Shown piece after piece: positions 24,701-48,177 of a stretch of DNA of 64,000 bases. A program made the position numbers and the translations under genes. The notes beneath the pieces are model-generated. The model was not told where the DNA came from. It was given only the letters and a program-made list of their open reading frames with translations, and searched no databases. The DNA lies in contig JACAXG010000050.1 in assembly GCA_018881555.1 (NCBI GenBank), positions 4,092,001 to 4,156,000 on the forward strand, read 5' to 3'. Origin of the DNA: Amblyornis subalaris (taxonomy: Eukaryota > Chordata > Aves > Passeriformes > Ptilonorhynchidae). Positions within the stretch are counted from its first letter, which is position 1. Every line of letters begins with the position of its first letter.

Positions 24701-27700
24701 GCCCAGGGAAAATGCTTCCCTGTTTAAATATTTAAAGGAGATTTGTCTTTTACTATTGTTTCAGTTCCAGTAATGAGTTCTCCTTACTGTCATTGGTCAG
24801 TTTTAATCTCCATTTTCTCAGTTTCAGACCATGTTATTTATAAGTGCAACATGGCAGAGGCTTGTGAAGTTTGATTGCAAATATGAGAAGTATTGATGTT
24901 CTACACTGATAAATATTTCTAGGTGAGAAATACTTGTCATCACTGATGGATATTTGTCATTGCAGGGACTCTTCTTGACTTTGACACGTTTCTAAAGCCA
25001 GAATTTATTTGTACCTCAAAGTGTTCAGTAACAACACTCACATAGTTTGTGCCATGCAAATACTACAATTGAACCAAATATAGGAGCTGGAAATATATTT
25101 TGTTTCAGTGCTATTTAGCCAACATTTTAAATTTAAACTTTTCTAAAAAAAAACATCCACCCTTCACAATCCTAGTGTGTGTTTTCATGTGTCCCCCAGA
25201 TGCAAGCTGAATTGCAGAATGGATTCTAGAATGAAGCCCCTTAGAGATCCGTTCTGTACAGGGATGGAGTTGTGATGGTTTCTCCAGGAGCANTTCTACG
25301 TAGTCAGCATTGGAAAACCACTCAGTTTTCCATGACAGATTTAACAGTGTTGTTTTCAAGTACAGCTTTCATTACATCTTCCCACTCTGCACAGGCACTG
25401 TCTGGATGGATGCTGATGTTTAACAGTTCAAAACAAAAAATGCAGACAAGCAACTTGAAATGTATCAATGAACAGCAAAAGAAAAATTAATTATATGGTA
25501 ATATTTTTGTCCTGGCCAAATATTTAAATATGGTTTAAGGTTCAGGTGGAGAATCTTGGAAACATATGTTTTCATCAAGAGAAGAAACAATGCAATATGC
25601 AGGTGACAAACAATTATGTAGGTGACAGACACTCCTTTTCCATCAAGGTAAGGAAGGCAGGGTCTGTCCAATCCTCTCCAAGATAACATGAGTGCGGTTA
25701 CAAAATACCCTGGTTTCAGCAACAAAGCAGGTTTATGGTGTCCCCAGTTCTACACCTCTCAATCTTTCAGTGATGTTGCATACAGTACAATCTCAAACAG
25801 CTATCTAGGGACAGACAGACAGAAAATGGACCACAGGATAGAGAAGGGTTTAAACTGGCTTTGCCACCAAAACCAGTGGATCATCTTACTATATCCTGGG
25901 CTAGTTTGGGTGTCAGGCAGCTACACTAAACACCATGCAACACCTTAATCCATGACAACTGAAATTTGCTACCAGCAGCACCACTTCCTAAAAGCCACCT
26001 TGGGTGTCTATGCAGGGCCATGCAGACCTAAACACGCAAGGAAGTGAGTATCACAGCAGATGAATTTTATGTCAGATTTTATAGTAATACACCTTAGAGA
26101 ATAGATTTGAATCCTATACCCTACAGAGCTCTAAATGTATTGTACTTGATTAAGAAGGGGATCTGGGTGTCTTGAGAAGTTGTAACTAAAATGGAGTATT
26201 AGAATTCATACAAACAGAGGAGTTGTCCTATTATTTCCAGCACTCCTACCACCCAGAGATAAATTCAATTTGCATTCCAATCATCCCTCTCTAGAAAGTG
26301 CAAGTATAAGAGTGGGAAGTGCAAAGGGTGGCAAAAAGCAATTTGAATCACGAAAAACCTCCAGGAAGGACAGACAGAGGAAAAGAGACTGTAGCTTCAT
26401 TAGTACNACCTATAAAAAACCTCAGAACATTTGGGCACACCAAGAGCTGCTGCTTTCTCCAAATCAAAACATAGGTAAAACAAAGTACAGCAGTACATAT
26501 GGAAGTTGCTGCCATAAGAATACATTAACCTTTAACCACATAGAAAAGCTTAAAAGATTGAACATTTATATGAAAAAAAAGGCAATTCCTGGTTACAAAT
26601 AAATATTACTAAAATTGTAATCCTGAAGAAAATACACTTTAATACTTAAATCCACCTTTAGTTTAAAATGATGCTTTCCTGACCTACTCATGCTGCTCAG
26701 CAGCTGTTACATTCCAAATCCAGATTTTCCATTCTTATGTGCAGAGGATTCCTATAAGCTTAGCTCATACATAAGCATATTTATGAAAGAAATATAGCTA
26801 CCAAAAAGAAAAATCTCGTGCTACACATACACATGTATTTGATGCCCAGCCTCATTTCTATAGCCAGACCTACCAACATCTGCAGAGAAATGTAGAGTCT
26901 AATCGTATCAGGCAATCAAAATGCAAAGAAAATAGGAAGTACNGAGAAATAACGGTAGGTCCAAGGTGAGATTCAACAAGAAAGTATTGTCCCAAAGATC
27001 ACTTGTTTGTCTCTGTCATGCTATGTGTTGGATAAATGTATTTCAAGTCAGCCTCTAGAAGAAGGAGAAAAAGANGATGTATTGGTATCATCAACTGAGA
27101 GACCAAAACATGAGTGGAATTACTTTGCTTAAAAAAATGTAATGTGTTGCTGGGGCGAGGTTCCCATGTATATGACAAGTACTTTGGGACATTGCCACTG
27201 CCCTCTGTGGTACCTTTGCACAGCACATTTATTTCCCCCAGTCATCAGAAAAGTCACTGCCACCAGCTCCACCATTTCTGCACGGAACATTAAGGAGTGG
27301 CCTTTTGCACTTGGGTGCTTTGAAGTACCATTTATCAGCAGTAAGGTTGAATTAACATGCATACAGATGTGAATGGTAACTGCCCCAGCTCCCACATGCA
27401 AAGGGAATCTTCCTCAACAATGCCACTGCCTGAAGACTGCCCGTGTAAAGACAGGTATTAAACCAATACTAACAGATATTAAACATAAGATTTGGGATGG
27501 GTACATCGGCCACTCAAACCAGCTAAGTGACATTGGCACATTGGCATTAGGTGCATAAAGGTGTGTACTAAAGTTTTAACAGAGCAAACACAGTTCCTTC
27601 ATTTATCTTCATTTTAGCTGCAAAAATAACACAGAAATTATGTTACCTGAATGTATTAGGGAATTAAAGTGAAGAACCCTGGATCAGAAGCTGCATAGTG

Positions 27701-30700
27701 AACTTCCTTCTGCACTCAATCCTCACAAATCCTCTGTGCTTGGTCTGTCACAAGTCTTGCCTGGAGATGACTAAAACTGGTTATCAAGCCTCATTTTTAC
27801 CTTCTTGGATCTCTTGCCTGCATCCTCCTTCCCTCCATACCCAAAAACAGTCAGCTTCTTGAAAACACCAACTAATCACAAGCAACACAAAAAAAAATTT
27901 GATTTGGGAAATGATGGTATTTATCATGTTTCCAATCATACATTATATTCTTTTAAAGAGCAGTGTGATTTCCCTCTCCCTCTCAAAAAAAGAGGGAATT
28001 CTTCCTTCTCTGAGATATTCTGGATTGGGCTGGAAGAGAAAAAGATCAGAAAACTGCAAGGTACCTCATGCAAGAGAGGCATAGCAAGAAGCTCACANCT
28101 CACTCAGAGAATGCAGCAAGTAAGTAAAATTCTTGTGAGCCTTTGCTGTCAGCCAGACATGAGAGGGGCCTAAGAGACTTTGCTGCAACCCAGAAAGGTA
28201 TTGAGTTACATGGAAGCAAGGACTGGCATGCAAGGGCACAACCCCTTTTTGCTTTGTGTCTTCCTCNATAATTCCTATGTTCTCCCTAGATAAAGATATT
28301 TATTGCAATAAAACCTGGCTTTTTGATTTCAATGGAAACAGCTTCCTGAGGCTCAGATCTGCTTCAATTCCTGTCCCACTTTTTATTAAGCATATTTTAC
28401 AAGAGTATGAAATATTTTTTTTTTTTTTACAGAGCATTTCAGTTATCCAGTTTTAAGGAAGAATAGTCAATAATATTACTAGTAATGTTTGCTTAGGATG
28501 GAGCATAAAAAAAGTGTCTGGACTTCAGCTGCGTTTTGCAAAATCCTCCATCTGCCCAAGACCTAAAGATGTTGCAATATAATCCTGTGTGACCATTTCT
28601 TCCGAACAGTTCCACTGCTTACGCCTATATGTTGACAGGTTTTGAAATACAATCCACTAACAGAACAATCTGTCATTTTGACTGTGGCAACTCAACAGCC
28701 ACATTGTATGAGAAATGCTAGATAAAGGTGGAATTTATTTATTTGCACCGTGGTTACACTTCGGAGCTCTCCAGTTACGGATCAGCACCCCACAAGGGAC
28801 ACCAATACTGCTCCCACCACAAGCTGTTATATTAGAAGTAATTTAATAACAGATTCATGTTAGAGGTCAAGAAGAAAACCATCACAGATTCTGCAGAGAG
28901 CTAGATGTGGAAGGACAGCTTTTACTTTAATGAAAAAGGAGCACAGCTTCTATAGCTTTGTGGAAACAAGTGAATCGATCACCTCTAAGTACCTTAAAAC
29001 ACCCATACATGTTGCTAGGGTTTCTGGTTTTTGGTTTTTTTTTTTCCTTTTGAGTTTATTCCTTCACCAATCCAAGTGCAGTTCTTTCTTTCTGATACTT
29101 CAGTGTCATTAATTTAAAAGGAAAGCTTACATCATCACTCTTGAGTTACTTGACAGCTTGAAGTTTTGCCTGTGGGTGTTACATTGCTCTCAGGGACATC
29201 TTATATAATAATGCAGATGCCATTTTTCAGCTGGCACGGCACATCTACAAACTTAAATTTTACTGAGATTTGTGATGGAATGAAGTCTTCTTAAATATCT
29301 GAATATCAGCAAGGAGTTTGCGCCTTCAAGAGTAGCACAAGCTCCTCTGTGAAATTAAAAGTAATTTTGAGATGTAAAACAAATATCTTAGCAAGAGCTG
29401 TTCTCTTTCTGAGACTATCTATGATAAATACTAGAAAATAAACATATGAGAAAGAAAAGGAAGGCACCGTTGTCAAAAGGTGACAATTGTTTCACTCCAT
29501 AGTTGGGTCACTGTAAAACTAGCTTTGGGTTCTACTATAGAAAAGAAATAAAGAAGATTCACCACTTCCCACTGTGGATGTCATGCTCATTATTGAAATG
29601 CATTCTCATTTAAATTACTTTAGTTTTCACTTCCTACAGCTGGTTAGTAGTAAGGCTTTTAGNACTTTTTTTTGTCTTTATGCATTCACAGACCAATCAG
29701 GTCACTGCAAACAGATTTTCTGTTTCTGAAACAATATAGTTTGAATGAAACAGCTTTGTAGTTTTTCCACTGACTGTACTAGAATATACTTTCCTTCTGA
29801 AGATCTAACCTGCTATGATATTATCATTGTGGCTTTTTGCCATCATTCATGATTTCTCTTAATGTAATTTCTGGTTTTAATTATCCACGAATTTTATCAC
29901 TTATTTCATTACTAAAAATATGAAACTGCATTAACCCAGTACCATTCTCTATAATCCTAGCAGAAATACTTCCTTTCAGTGATCACTATTATCTGCCAGC
30001 AATCAGTTCTACATTCATTTAACATCTACTTTGTGGGTAATATAAATGCTGTATTTCAATTTACACTATTCTATTGCAGCCATTTTTGTTAAAGATGATT
30101 TAAAACATCTATTTTACAATACAGTCATGTGAGATCACTCCTGTTATCTAAGTATTTCCAACTCTGCAATAGGTTCCCATCATACAGATTTTTTTCCCTA
30201 GAATTGATACATGCTAATTGACCCATAGTCAAGTGGCTTACCCCACTTTTATTAAAAAGAAAACTTAGATGACACAATAATTTTCTGAATTTCTGTATTA
30301 CTGCAAGGTTTATTCAAAGTAAATATGTCCTTCAGCCAGCTTCTTCAGAATTTACAGATTCAAACTGCTTAATCATCTGCAGTTCAAAGCTTTTTGTTCT
30401 AGTAAGCAAGAGTTTAACTTATTCCTCCATCAGACAATTACTTCAGTGGTAATTAGTGATCCCTAGTTTTTTCTGAGTAAATAAATACATTTCACTCTTC
30501 CTAAAATCTATGCAATTCCTAAGTGAGATTTTGATTCATANTTAAGCAATGGAACAGCAACAACTTCCAAATAAAAGTGCCAGTGACCATTACCAGGTGT
30601 GATGTTTGTTATCCTTAATCTGTATTGGGTCAGCTATTCACCATTTTCGTGCTCAGTCAAGATCTGGCCACGTACCATTTTCTTCAAAGCTACTAAGTCT

Positions 30701-33700
30701 TGACTGTGAGACCTGTATGGTGAAGAATGANAAAGGACTTAGTCCTTAGTGGTCAAGATTCCCCATGCCCTTTTATTTTGCTAGAAAGGAGGAAAAAGGG
30801 GGTACATGGAAGAAAAATATTGTGAGTTTATACAGATGTGCAGAAATAGCACAAGTGTCTGTGGGTTCCCCAGGCAACTACCAGCTTAGAGGACTGTTAC
30901 CATGCTCTTCTCCTAGCAACAGCACCCAGAGCTCACAAGGCACGAAGCAGGATCTCCCAAATTCTGTTTATTTTGCTTACATTATGTCAATATATCTTTA
31001 ATATATTCTTGTATTTGTGGCCTCAAAAATCTAATTTAACATTGAAAACTACTTCAGTGACAAGGTAGGTTACAGAGCAGATTATTTGGTAGATGTCAGT
31101 CTTAATAACAGCCTCTTTGCTCTAACATATTAAATACAAAGTATGCTCTCCAAATCCAAAAGAAAAGGCTATGCCACTACTGAGAAATAATAAACGGGCT
31201 GGGGATTTGCTACAAGTCTTGAAAAAAGAAAAAGACTCCTCAGAAATGTAACTAGTAAAGCCTTAATATAATTCATACACATGCAGACAGTGCATATGAG
31301 AGGAATAGACAGAAGAAGCAAACACAAACAGAGGAAAAACATTGGGGTGATCAAATGAGCAGATAGGATCGGGGGAGTTGATAAAGCCCATATTTCAGCT
31401 GGGTCAAACCAAAGTACAACTTCAAACTACCCATTTTTACTATCACAAAATAATAAGTTTCAAATTATTTTCCCACTGAACATACTGGTAAGGAGTTCCC
31501 TACTTAATAAATTTAAACCAAGAACTTGGAGCTTGACCTCTCTTCAGAAACAGTTCCTGACGAGCAAGGAAAGAGCATAACAAAACAGCCCGGCTTATCA
31601 AGCCTGCCCCAGTAGATGACACTCAAACATGGTGTGTAAGTCAAGCAAAAACACCTGCTAGAAAAAGCATAATGGAAAAAGATGAGTAAAATACCAGACA
31701 GACAAAATTAAGAATTAATTAATTAATTAAGAAACAACAGAATATACATACAGAAAGGCAGTATTCTAAAAGACAGAAACCCCTCATTTCAGCAGTAGAA
31801 CACACAACCTCTGCTATTTCAGAACTATTAACACAGATTCCTACAGCTCTCATTATAGAAAAAGCANGACAAATACTTACAGGGTGTAAACTGGAAGGTG
31901 ACAATGCATCGAACAACCATAAGGCAACAATAAACACAGGGAAAAAACTAAAACTAAGCTTACTTTAAATTTCTTCCTACTCTTCCTTTACACCAGCAGC
32001 TGTTGCTCAGTGGCAACTGCCTCCCAGCAAACACAGCTGCTGTGTTACAGCATGAGAACTATAAAGTGAAACAGAGAAGCGGGAACAATCAATCCAGTTT
32101 AACTCTCCCCGCTAAATAAAATGCAGATTACCAAAGAGAAAGCACAGATGGCAAGAGTAGAGATCTTAAATGCAAAAGTTCTCCACATTTTAAGGTGATA
32201 AGATGGGTAAGATATTCCTTATTCAAAAATATGTAGATAAAGAGTCCCTTTAGTTCTACTCTAGCAGCTCTAACGAAGTTGACAGCAACACACAAGCATT
32301 ACTGAAGGGTGAATTTTGCCCAGCTCTGCAAACATACACTTATCCAGCTTTATGAATGCACCTAAGCTCATTCAAGTCTTCGTGTACNTGTAAGGAGCAC
32401 AGAATGCAGATGTTTACAGAAGACTATAGTCTTTCATCTGAGAGAAAAAAATGTGAATTTCTATGTCCCATNGTCACTTTGGCTTTTAATCAGTAAAAAG
32501 CAGCATATTTTCACTTGTATAAGCCAGAAGTTATTTATGCAAATCCCTACAATTCTGTGGCAGTGCTCATTACATGTGTACTGCACCACAAAAAGAAATC
32601 TTCTCCAATGGCCATTTTACATGGGATAAGAGAGGATAATTTTCAGCAAGACTACTGCCAGGTCAAACTCTTCTCTAACTCACCACGTAAAATTTTCAGC
32701 CTATTCTCCAAAAAAATGAAGTAGCAGGTTTATTTTGTGAAGAGAATAAACTAGCCTGGTGTTGCCTTTATACTAATCCAAATGCACATAAATACAGTTC
32801 ATCATAATGCTACTAAGTTAGAACCTCTACAATTTAGTGAATACCACTATAAAGATAAAAACATAAAGAGACTAAAAAAATTTTAATTTTAAAATTTTGT
32901 TGTGAGACTTAATGCTGCCAAAGTAGAATTTCTTTTAAATTTAAGAGTTGGAACATAGATCCAGTGTGACACTGCTCTCTTGTGGTTAAACACATGCAGT
33001 TCAGCTGCAAAACGTAACCACTCTTTCCATTAATTATTTTTAAAGGTTTTCAAATGTATTTTAATCTAAGTCATTTTTTGCTGATCAGGAGTTTAGATCA
33101 ACAAAGTGCCAAGTCCACCCCTGCACACTGCACTGCTACGTCTCCATTACCCAAAGAGAGAACTTAGACTCCTGCTTTTGGTTCTCTGTGCCATTGAGAT
33201 TAAATGCCTAAATTAGCTTTAAACAAAAAGTGTAAATACATCCATCCCAATAACAATGAAAGTCTGAACACTCTCGATGACATACATAAATAATCTGTTT
33301 TTAAAGCCTACTTTAGCCTTCCAGGCTGAATGAAAATGCAAGCAGAAATTAAAATGTAAAGAGGTCTAGAAACATAGCTGGAACAAAAGCACCATGCTGT
33401 TTTTCTTTCAGTGTGAAAAAAAAAAAAAAATTAAAATTCCCACTGCAGAAGGAGAGATCCCACTGACAGGATTATTGGGGAAAATAATGAATATCAAAAG
33501 AAGGGCCTTTTGATTATTATAATTAAAATTTGTAAATAATCCAGTCAAATAATATTGAAATGTGCAAAATTTTTTTGAAGTAGGACAGCTGTTGTCTTTA
33601 CCCTTTATTCACAATACAATTTCAGATATTGCTAAAACCAGCACTGCAGTTCAAGACTGAGTTCCTAAACAAAGTGTTTCAAGGCATAACCATGGAGCAT

Positions 33701-34117
33701 GATGTACGTTGTTATAAACCACGGAAACATTAACAAACAGCAAGAGGAAAAAGCTTGTCAGAGACCCTTCCAGATTGTGCCTTTCACATTTGGCTAACTT
33801 GCAAGAAACAAAAGCAGAACCATTTACACAAACAGATACAAGCATTATTTCATGTTGTGTTTCTTTCTACATAACTCAAATTATTCTTTCTAACAACACA
33901 TCCACTATATATAAGATTCTTCCTTTTCTTACAAAAACTCTTCTAACTATCCAATACCTGTTCTTTTTTGCTATACTGTTAATACAGAGTGTCTTCAGCT
34001 TCACACTTAGAAGTATTTTGAGAAATAAAGAAAAATTTCCCTCTATTATACATTGCTGATTTACAGTGGGTATCCTATTTCTGCTAGTTAAGCCACACGC
34101 TTTCTCTTCAGATCTTT
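21776..34117. other. Intergenic spacer between convergent genes
   Basis: About 12 kb of AT-rich DNA with short low-complexity runs and scattered Ns. No exon, RNA gene or recognisable transposon was found. The open frames here are short, lack family resemblance, and look like chance. A distal PDE7B 3' UTR could extend into its left part. Confidence 0.6.
31709..31731. repeat. (AATT)n simple repeat
   Basis: A short run of perfect AATT units in the PDE7B-MTFR2 spacer. Confidence 0.8.
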
Positions 34118-35660
34118 GAAATTAAATTGCCCTTCTCTGGACACGCTCCAGCACCTCCATGTCGTTCTTGCAGTGACAGGCTCAAAACTGGACACAGGAC
34201 ACAGGACTCGAGGTGCAGCCTCACCAGCGCCGAGTACAGGAGGACAATAACTGCCCTGGTCCTGCTGGCCACACTATTGATGATACAGGCCAGGATGCCA
34301 CTGGCCTTCTTGGCCATCTGGGCACAACACTGGCTCATGCTCAGCTGCTGTTCACCAGCAGCCCCAGGTCCTTTTTTGCTGTTCAGCTTTCCAGCCACTC
34401 TTCCCCCAGCCTGTAGCACTGAGTGGCCTTGCTGTGACCCAGAGGCAGGACCTGGCACTTGGCCTTGCTGAAGGTCATACAACTGGCCTCTGCCCATCGA
34501 TCCAGCCTGCCCAGATTCCTCTGCAGAGCCTTCCTGCCCTCCAGAAGATCAACACTCCTGCCCAACTTGGTGAACTTACTGAGAGTACATCCAGACAGAT
34601 AAAGACAGGACTGGCCCCAACAGTGATTCCTGCAGAATCCCACTAGTGATGAGCTGCCAGCTGGATGTGGCTCCATTTACCACCACTCTCTGGGCCTGGC
34701 CATCCAGCCACGTTTTCACAGTGCATCTATTCAAGCCATGAGCAGCCAGTTTGTCCAGGAGAAAGCTGTGCGACACTATCAAAGGCTTTACTAAAGTCTC
34801 CAGTTAGCCAGGACTGATGACAAATGATGGAAAGTGGCTCAGTGAGCACTTCTACCAGCTCCCTCAGTACCCTTGGGCGGATCCCATCTGGCCCCCTAAA
34901 CTTATGCATATCCAAGTGTTGTGGCAGGTCACTGACCATTTCCCCATGGATTATGGAGGCTTCATTCCACTCCCTGCTGCTATCTTCCAGCTNAGGGGGC
35001 TGGGTACCTCAGGAACAAGTGGGCTAGCTATTAAAGGCTGAGGCAAAGAAGGCATGAAGTACCTCAGCCTCTTCCTCATCCTTTGTCACTGTGTTTCCCC
35101 CCGCCTCGAGAAAANGACAGATTCTCCTTGGCCCTCCTGTCATTGCCAATGTATTTATAGAAACATTTTTTATTGTCTTTTACTGCAGTAGCCACACGAA
35201 CTTCTAGCGGGGCTTTGGCCCTTGTAATTTTCTCCCTGCATAACCTCACAAAATCCTTGTAGTCCTTCTGAGTTGCCTGCCCCTTCTTCCAAAGGTCAAA
35301 CCAAAGCTCCCTGTTCAGCTAGGCTGGTCTTCCCCTCAAGCTCATTTTTCAGTCCATGGAAACCACCTGCTCCTCCGCCGTTAGCATTTTCTTCTTGAAG
35401 AACGTCCATCTTCCCTGGATTCCTTTGCCTTCTGGGACTGCCTCCCAAGAAATTCACCCAACCAGTCTCCCAGACAGGCCAAAGTCTGGCCTGCAGAAGT
35501 CCAGGACAGCAGTTCTGTTGACTCTCCTTCTTACTTCTGAGAATTGAAAACTCTAGCATTCTGTGATCACTGTTCCCAAGATGCCTCCAACCATCACATC
35601 ACCCACCAGTCCTTCTCTGTTAGCACACAACAGGCACAGCAGGGCACCTTCCCCACTGTA
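34118..35660 (-). mobile_element. CR1 LINE fragment (ORF2 part), inactive
   Basis: Read on the - strand, the segment gives reverse-transcriptase pieces typical of avian CR1: [84 protein letters not shown] and [12 protein letters not shown], spread over several frames. The part at 35100-35660 matches the region 5' of the RT domain as I know it. The element is broken: it is 5'-truncated, frameshifted, has an internal deletion near 34800, and lacks the catalytic Ala-Asp-Asp triplet at 34571/34572. It stops around CCAGAGAAGGGCAA, so the CR1 3' UTR and terminal octamer repeats are missing as well. The ends are approximate. Confidence 0.9.
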
Positions 35661-38548
35661 AACTACTAAATTTCACACAGATGTGCAACAACAATGCCCT
35701 AAAATAGCTTATACCATTTATTAATAGATTATTCAGATAAACCTGGACAGTAATACAGATGTAGCTGAAGTCAGTGTCACTCTGAAAAATGTATTGGTAA
35801 CATAGGGATCTGAGAACCTGGTAGAGGAATCAGGATGATAAATGTCTTCCAGATACCTACAATCACTGGCAAACACATTTCAGATAAAGTGGAGTGAAAT
35901 TTGGCTGCAAACCTTGCTTAACAGTGGGACATCAGTTGTTTCAAGTCTTGCCTGCAGAACTTCCTTTCCCCAAGGCATCTGATCAGTAACTCAAGGCTAA
36001 CTTGTTTAGCAGGTTCCCTTTGTCAGTTTGGCTTTTGTTAGAGCCCCATATATAATTTTACAATTTAGGTGGGACTAAAGAACAATGTAATTAATTCCTG
36101 ACANGAAGAATATACTGAGGGCGGTGAATACTGTTGCACATTCTCTGCTCTGCCTTTATCAAAAAACTCTGTACCTACACCTACAAAGAGATGACAGATT
36201 ATATATTAATTGTCCCTCACAGGTAGTATCTGGACAGGTTTGGTATATTATAGGAGTATGTCAGCAGTGATATTGTGACAGTTCAGCTAATTGTATTCAT
36301 TAGTCTCCTTGTAATGGGAAGCTCACTGCTAGAGAATTCAAATCTTTTAGGATCTCCTAGAAGAAAATCTGTAAAAATGTTTTTCAAGGACTGTATTACA
36401 CTTTTCCTTCTAGCCCTTTTACTCAAAACATTTGAAACATTTATTCTTGTTTCAATATTATCAGCTGGAAAATTGGATATACTATTTCTTAAGTCTTTCT
36501 AGTGGAAAAACAAAACCAACTTTTGTTCCAGGGACCACCCCAGCATCTCCTGAAGGAAGACATCCTGCCCAAAAATTCACTGGGAGCGATAGGAGACTAA
36601 GTTTTTCAGACTTCTTCAGTGATAAGAAGGCACAAGCTTTCACAAGATTGTTCCAGCAGACCAATAGAAGAGCACTCATGTTCCTCAGTCCCTTCCTCCT
36701 CTCCCATATCAACAGCACAACACTTGAGTTGCATTGTCACTGAGCAATTCAGTCAGGCACTTTATGTAAACAAGGGTATTTGTAGGTAAACAGGGAATGG
36801 ATGCTAGGTGGGCATGGGTAACCTCAGAAAGCCTAAAGCTGCTTCCAAGTTGTTGATACGGAAGTTTTAGTCAAAGAAAATAAGACAACAAAGCTATGTT
36901 ACCACCGGTTCTGAAAGAGAAAAATCTCTGCAATGAGTGATAAAACTTTTCATTACTAACTATTCCTAAGCTTTGCAACTTCTTAGTATTGAAAACTGTC
37001 AGATGTTATCCCACCCACAGACTTCTCCAGGTATACCAGAGCTCAATACNAGCCCTAATTTACATCTGGAACTACATAAAACAAAGAATCTGTTCTCATA
37101 ATATGCGTAGGTGGGGGAGGGAGGGGAAAAAAAAAAAAATCACATGGCCCATGACTTATTCTTTTCCCTAAGGAAGCAGATCAGTTATAAACTACATTAC
37201 TGTACAATTCACATCGAACTGACACAAAATCAGAGAGCATCCTACAACCAGAAGGGTCACACAGCTCACTAAAATTGGCAGATGCTTTTGACACTAGATC
37301 ACTGACTTAAAAGGTACTGAGAAATTTCTCAGAAGTCCCTTCTAAAATGAGAAGACACTCCCAAATCCAAAATTCCCACTGCAAACTGCTCCTGTTGGCC
37401 AAACTCGTAGTTAAATGATGAACCCTGGGAAAACAGAAAACATGCAAAAGGAGTTCTTCCTTGAAGAGTTCTTCCTGAAGAGAAGAAACTGCTGGTCATA
37501 TAAGCAACTGATGCAGGGGAGAGAGAGAGAGACTACCATATTGAGGGCTTTGCACACAGTTCAGTCTCTCACAGAAAGAATTCCATCCTGTNTGTCAGTC
37601 ACCAACAGCAAGGCCACAAACCCTGAAATCCCCTGGGATCTATGAACGCTGATATAAACCTGGAGATAACTTGCTCCACCTCACCACACTGCAGATACTT
37701 AGCAACACGAAGCCAATTCATGGGCCTTATGCTCACTGGGACTCACCTGCCTTCATATCCTCTTCTGCAGGCACTGCATGGACTTCCTTCACTGTAGCTC
37801 CCGGCTGCCCTTGTACAGCAGAGACCAGAGCAGCAGACAGAAGACAACGAGGAGCTTCGATGGAAGAGCGTAAAATTGCCAAGTATGGGGCCGAGCTGGA
37901 TATTCTGTATGGATTTCATAGCAGTTGTCAAGTTTAGGTAGAGAAAGCAGCAAATGTGTATTTTGGAAGAAAGGGAAGGAAGGCCAAACTTATGGACCAA
38001 TCAAGGAATGGGAGAATATGATGCAGTTCAATAATTACTAAATCCAGAAAAAATAAATATCTAGAGGATATTATTTTAGAAGCATAATACATCAAGTCAC
38101 TTAAGGTCCAGTTTTAGTCAAAAGATAATTTTTAAAATCAAAATGGAAGTATGGTATTTGTACACTAATTTCTTACAAATATGCAAATAAGGTTCAGCAG
38201 TAAGAGGGGATGATGCAGCTGCCAGTCTACTCTGTGCAAGTGAGTAGGGAAACAGGACACACAGGATGCATCAGGGANACATTCAACAGTCTGACAGGAT
38301 TTGGGTTTTATACGGCAGGATTGTTATACAAGAGATGAAGTGAAGACAGCTACTGTAAGCAATGGATCATAATTTATTTGCAAGTAAGTGGCTCCATTAA
38401 ATACTCTGGCAGGAAAAAATATAAGCTGTCCTTTAATTAGTTTTAGATAAAGCAATTTAAGAAGTTGTCTAATATGACCAGTTCTTAAGATACAAAAGTC
38501 TGCAACACAAAATGCCACTACCACACACATCTAAGATATAAAGAAAAT
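35661..38548. other. Intergenic spacer downstream of MTFR2
   Basis: AT-rich DNA between the CR1 fragment and the MTFR2 poly(A) region. A short tandem duplication (15-bp unit) lies near 37451-37483. No gene or RNA is recognised here. Confidence 0.6.
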
Positions 38549-38554
38549 TTTATT
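38549..38554 (-). terminator. MTFR2: MTFR2 poly(A) signal candidate (AATAAA)
   Basis: AATAAA on the - strand, about 700 nt past the MTFR2 stop. It is followed within about 30 nt by a GT-rich stretch (gatgtgtgtggtagtgg on the - strand, complement of about 38514-38530), the usual arrangement for cleavage and polyadenylation. Another AATAAA lies further on at 38373-38378. Confidence 0.55.
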
Positions 38555-39248
38555 TTATAAGCTCTTGTGAACAAAACTGAGGTCAGATGTACATGCCAAG
38601 GTAGGAATGAATGTTTACTTACATATGGAATTTAGACTGTGTCTCTACAAGGTCTTTTTATCTCAGAACGCAACTCCCTCGTATTACAGGCATTTAATAG
38701 ACAGCCTGCAGGTTACTTATAGCACAAAGTTCCACTAACACAGAAGTTCATCTCCTGACCCAAAATAAATTAGAAAACTGTTTGCATGTGGAATAAGGAG
38801 TTGCATCAGCAAACTGCAAAGAAAACCAAGGCAACTCTACCACTCTCATGAAAAACTATTACCATTATATACAGTTAGTTATAACACACTAACAAAAAGT
38901 TTACACTTATTATTTACACTGGAGTGCAAACCAAGCATATACCTCAGCTCCCACAGCAATAAATTCCACACACATACACTGCTTTCCTGAATTTTCCAGT
39001 TTCAAAAACACAACTCCATTGCAAAGAGAGCCTTCTTTTGGTTCTGTGCTTCTCATAAAAGCATCACATTCACAAGTTTGGCTACTGGGAAACTAAGGAG
39101 AGGTAATTCCATAAACTTTACAACACCCAAACCTCAACAGCATGGGAAAGACATGTTCTAGAACAACCTGTTACAGCACCTTACAGCAGTTTCAAAGTGG
39201 ACCCACCACTTATACACACTGAATTTTCCTTGGAAGTCTCCACTGCAG
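38555..39248 (-). other. MTFR2: MTFR2 3' UTR (inferred)
   Basis: Non-coding sequence between the inferred MTFR2 stop codon and the best poly(A) signal. No open frame of note is seen. Confidence 0.5.

Positions 39249-48177
<8,929 letters not shown>

Noticed and set aside
27805..28173. 122-codon open frame on + in the spacer
   Set aside because: No recognised domain and ordinary AT-rich composition; it overlaps another frame and contains an N. Such lengths arise by chance in 64 kb.
34127..34471. 114-codon open frame on + over the CR1 element
   Set aside because: It is the antisense shadow of the CR1 reverse-transcriptase sequence.
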